Source: Granulosicoccaceae bacterium (lineage in GTDB: Bacteria; Pseudomonadota; Gammaproteobacteria; Granulosicoccales; Granulosicoccaceae). Taken from it: a DNA stretch of 8,115 nucleotides. The stretch covers positions 1 through 8,115 of the forward strand of contig JALZUX010000621.1 in the NCBI GenBank assembly GCA_023301405.1, in the 5' to 3' direction. Under the pieces are notes generated by a model. It was not told where the DNA came from and ran no database searches. It saw only the letters and a program-made list of their open reading frames with translations. A program made the position numbers and the translations under genes. This document shows positions 6,117 to 8,115 of the stretch, piece after piece; positions within the stretch are counted from its first letter, which is position 1; every line of letters begins with the position of its first letter.

Positions 6117-6494
6117 TTACTTGCCGTAAACGGCAACGAGCAGTTGGGCCTCGGCCTCTCTCAGACCGTAACGCTCACTGACCTCTGTCGCAGACACGCC
6201 ACCAGATGCGGCCTTTATTGCCTGCTGGTAGTCGATCTCGCTGCTGCCGTCGCTGGTGATATGCATGGCAAACTCGGCCCGAATGGCTTCCAGGTCGCGG
6301 CCATGGACAACAACCCCCTGCTGCAGTTCGGTGATACGCTCGGATAGCTCGCTCACCTTTCCAGAAAGCGAAGCTATGTTGTCATCAACTTGCTGTTGGA
6401 AACGATTCAACTGTTTGGCAATTACAATCGCAGCCAACGCAACGAACAGTGCAAATCCAATAGTCACAAGCGTTATTGCGAAGTACTCTGGCAC
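6117..6494 (-). CDS. DUF2802-like small membrane protein
   Basis: A 125-residue protein of unknown function. It has one N-terminal membrane helix (about 5-27), then a probable coiled coil (about 30-60, LNRFQQQVDDNIASLSGKV onward). The C-terminal region (about 88-123) contains YQQAIKAASGGVSATEVSERYG, broken here for length, followed by LREAEAQLLVAVYG. That arrangement, a Tyr-x-x-Ala-Ile repeat helix and a 'GL-x-EAE-LL' helix resembling a helix-turn-helix, is typical of DUF2802 proteins. In Pseudomonas-like bacteria these sit after cheW at the end of the flhF-fleN-fliA-che operon. The start is GTG 6494: no in-frame ATG exists between it and the upstream TAA at 6519-6521, and GGGG lies 4 bases upstream. 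It lies 208 bases downstream of the flhF-like gene on the same strand. Confidence 0.65.
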   Translation of the reverse strand: MPEYFAITLVTIGFALFVALAAIVIAKQLNRFQQQVDDNIASLSGKVSELSERITELQQGVVVHGRDLEAIRAEFAMHITSDGSSEIDYQQAIKAASGGVSATEVSERYGLREAEAQLLVAVYGK

Positions 6495-6589
6495 AGTGCC
6501 CCATATGTCTGAAGTGGTTTAGAGGCGAACATCAAATCAACGCCGGATATTACGTGTAGGGTACCAATTACTGGCACATCGTTACAGCA

Positions 6590-6638
6590 ATCACTGCTTA
6601 TCTTGACAAAAACTAATTTTGTTGGTCATCACAGTGAT
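6590..6638. repeat. Symmetric nested dyad between flhF-like and DUF2802-like genes
   Basis: ATCACTG (6590-6596) pairs with CAGTGAT (6632-6638). Nested exactly at its centre is ACAAAA (6606-6611) with TTTTGT (6617-6622) around a 5-base loop. The unpaired arms on both sides are 9 bases, so the whole 49-base element is symmetric. A second overlapping palindrome, ATCAC-A-GTGAT, covers 6628-6638. It could be an operator, or on the - strand a weak 3' hairpin of flhF. The inner stem is A/T-rich and therefore weak. Confidence 0.35.
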
Positions 6639-6702
6639 ATCTTTCGTCAACGACTATGTTTAAATCTAGTCGATGTTAGCCATTCGCGCCAGTTTAAAAG
6701 AA

Positions 6703-8058
6703 CTAATTGTCGGGTGTTTTAAGCAATATGTCACTTTGATCAACGGTGCCCAACGCTGATATTCCAGTAACCTCTGCCACTGATATGGTATCACGAGCTC
6801 TGCGTTGTGGCCGCGAATCTATGGTGGAGATTTTTTGAATTAGCTGCTCAACTGCGTCGCTACGCAGCGGATCGTGCAAACCCGGGCTATCTGAGCACAG
6901 TCGCAGCTTAAGCCCTGAGCGAATCAGGCTTTCGATAACAATCCCCGGCTGGCGCGTCTCATCTAGGCGACTTAATATAATTGTCTGGATTGCTGACTCA
7001 GCCAGACAGCCCAGCTGAAAATCTATCGCACTGGACTGCAAGCTTGCCGGCAGCACCACGCAATGTTCAATATTACGACGTACTAAATCACTCCCCACAA
7101 GTGCACCCGGGTCTGCCATTGTTGAGTCGGTAAGAGCCTCGGTATCTACCAGTATCATCGTTTTACGCCTGAAACCGCGCAACGCCTGATGAAACTCATG
7201 GTCAGTCGACGTATGGTGCAATGGCAACCCCAACAGCTCACTAAAAGATTCCAGCAGACCACCATTGCGCCTAAAAGGGCCGTTTTGATGGGAGATGATC
7301 GCCAGTTTGGATGCACCGCTGACGGCCATAAACTCTGCGGCCATTTTACATAGCGCTGTGGTCTTCCCTACCCCCGATCTACCGTGAAAGACGAAAGTCC
7401 CCCCTTGCTCAATCAGATCATCTTTCTCTGTTGGTTTTTTCAGATTCACTGATAACAACGTTCTTATGCAATCGAGTACCTGCACCCAGGCCTTGTCTAC
7501 CCGACTAACAGGGCTCACTGATTCGACCAATTGTCGAACCAACGCCACACCCAGGCCGGTCGCCATCAAGCGCGAGGACAAATTGATCTCCGACGCACCA
7601 CCCACCCCAACCATGGCGCCGGTTCTGGCCAATCCTTCAACCATACTGCGCAGCTCAAACAGCTGATCGTGCACTTCCAGATCGGCTGAGCTTTCAGTGG
7701 CATCAAACTGTTTCGCAATAGCACGACTTGAAGCCGTCGTGGCTGCCTGCTTGCCGGCAGCGGTTTTTTTGGTTGACTTTGAAGCTCGGGCTTTGTCGGT
7801 GGCAGTGCCAGATTGCGCCTTGCCTCCGGCGGTTTTACTGGTCGCTTTCTTCCGCTGACTTGCCGCCTTGGTATTTCGTGGAGACGCCCCCGCAGATGGC
7901 GTCGCCGCTTCTAGAGCCTCGAGATCATCAGTGGCTAGAATCTCGACCCCATCGTCTGTCTGACGATTCGAAATAATCACCGCGTCCCGACCAAAAGCTT
8001 CTCGAACCTGCTGCATCACCGCACTGGTTGTGTCACCAGTAAACTTTTCAATTTTCAT
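6703..8058 (-). CDS. flhF: Divergent FlhF-type flagellar GTPase
   Basis: FlhF is an SRP-family GTPase that sets the site and number of polar flagella. This 451-residue protein starts like FlhF (MKIEKFTGDTTSAVMQQV, then AFGRDAVIISNR to residue 32). Next comes a Lys/Ala/Thr-rich linker (about 60-118). An N domain (about 155-215, SRLMATGLGVALVRQLVE) and a GTPase domain from about 220 follow. The P-loop GRSGVGKTT (226-234) is intact. The other motifs have changed. The strand after the P-loop reads IISHQNGPFRRNG, where FlhF normally has a TDTYRIGA-like motif. DTAGR is DTEAL (305-309). TKLDE is SRLDE (363-367). The NGQ-VPEDL-like end is replaced by CSDSPGLHDPL. GTP binding may remain, but normal hydrolysis looks doubtful. 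ATG 8058 is the family start, with a weak CGGA upstream. No flhA or flhG neighbour is visible. Confidence 0.85.
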   Translation of the reverse strand: MKIEKFTGDTTSAVMQQVREAFGRDAVIISNRQTDDGVEILATDDLEALEAATPSAGASPRNTKAASQRKKATSKTAGGKAQSGTATDKARASKSTKKTAAGKQAATTASSRAIAKQFDATESSADLEVHDQLFELRSMVEGLARTGAMVGVGGASEINLSSRLMATGLGVALVRQLVESVSPVSRVDKAWVQVLDCIRTLLSVNLKKPTEKDDLIEQGGTFVFHGRSGVGKTTALCKMAAEFMAVSGASKLAIISHQNGPFRRNGGLLESFSELLGLPLHHTSTDHEFHQALRGFRRKTMILVDTEALTDSTMADPGALVGSDLVRRNIEHCVVLPASLQSSAIDFQLGCLAESAIQTIILSRLDETRQPGIVIESLIRSGLKLRLCSDSPGLHDPLRSDAVEQLIQKISTIDSRPQRRARDTISVAEVTGISALGTVDQSDILLKTPDN

Positions 8059-8115
8059 TTACGTTAATCCGTATGGTTTTTGCCAGCTAGGTGGCTGTCC
8101 GGGAACTAGGGTCGT

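Noticed and set aside
6042..6347. A + strand open frame beginning PRGRPRLS, resembling an AT-hook
   Set aside because: It mostly overlaps the better supported DUF2802-like gene on the other strand, has a non-ATG start, and continues as sequence with no domain pattern. The GCCACGC direct repeat (6044-6050, 6056-6062) creates the RGRPR look.
6603..6608. TTGACA, looking like a sigma-70 -35 box on the + strand
   Set aside because: No TATAAT-like sequence sits at suitable spacing, and the downstream genes are on the - strand.
8059..8115. A - strand frame open to the window edge, ending with TAA directly before the flhF ATG; possible end of flhA
   Set aside because: The 18 residues (ending SWQKPYGLT) do not resemble an FlhA C-terminus that I know, and 57 bases open in one frame is expected by chance.

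Overview
The window is a flagellar gene block, most likely from a mid-GC, polar-flagellate, possibly marine gammaproteobacterium. This rests on three things. The stator pair strongly resembles the Vibrio sodium type (PomA/PomB). An FlhF homologue is present, which normally marks polar placement of the flagellum. A small DUF2802-type membrane protein is also present, a family usually found at the end of polar-flagellum/chemotaxis operons in Pseudomonas-like bacteria. The species cannot be named from the sequence.

Layout. Bases 55-5880 are all on the + strand: flagellin (fliC), a strong hairpin, a 337-base gap without a gene, the filament cap fliD, the flagellin chaperone fliS, a small FliT-like protein that overlaps fliS, the stator genes motA/pomA and motB/pomB, a 257-base gap, and a PilZ-like protein. 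Bases 6117-8058 are on the - strand: a divergent flhF (6703-8058) and, after a 208-base spacer, the DUF2802-like gene (6117-6494). The two blocks converge at 5881-6116.

How they work together. FliS and FliT are chaperones for flagellin and the cap, FliC and FliD build the filament, and PomA/PomB power rotation. The PilZ-like protein could connect motility to signalling, but its ligand motif is degraded. FlhF would set where the flagellum is assembled. fliS, fliT, pomA and pomB are packed with overlaps or gaps of 15 bases or less, so they look like one operon that joins late filament export to the stator.

Most unusual points. The FlhF homologue keeps its P-loop but has lost the standard DTAGR and TKLD GTPase motifs and carries a Lys/Ala-rich linker. 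The PilZ-like protein lacks RxxxR and has Ser in place of Asp/Asn in the second motif. The stator genes are placed behind fliST. PomB has an acidic C-terminal tail. Several intergenic dyads are present, including two mutually exclusive hairpins before fliS and a symmetric nested dyad after flhF. No tRNA, rRNA, CRISPR array, insertion sequence or phage gene was seen, and no wholly new system: this is a recognisable flagellar locus with divergent parts.
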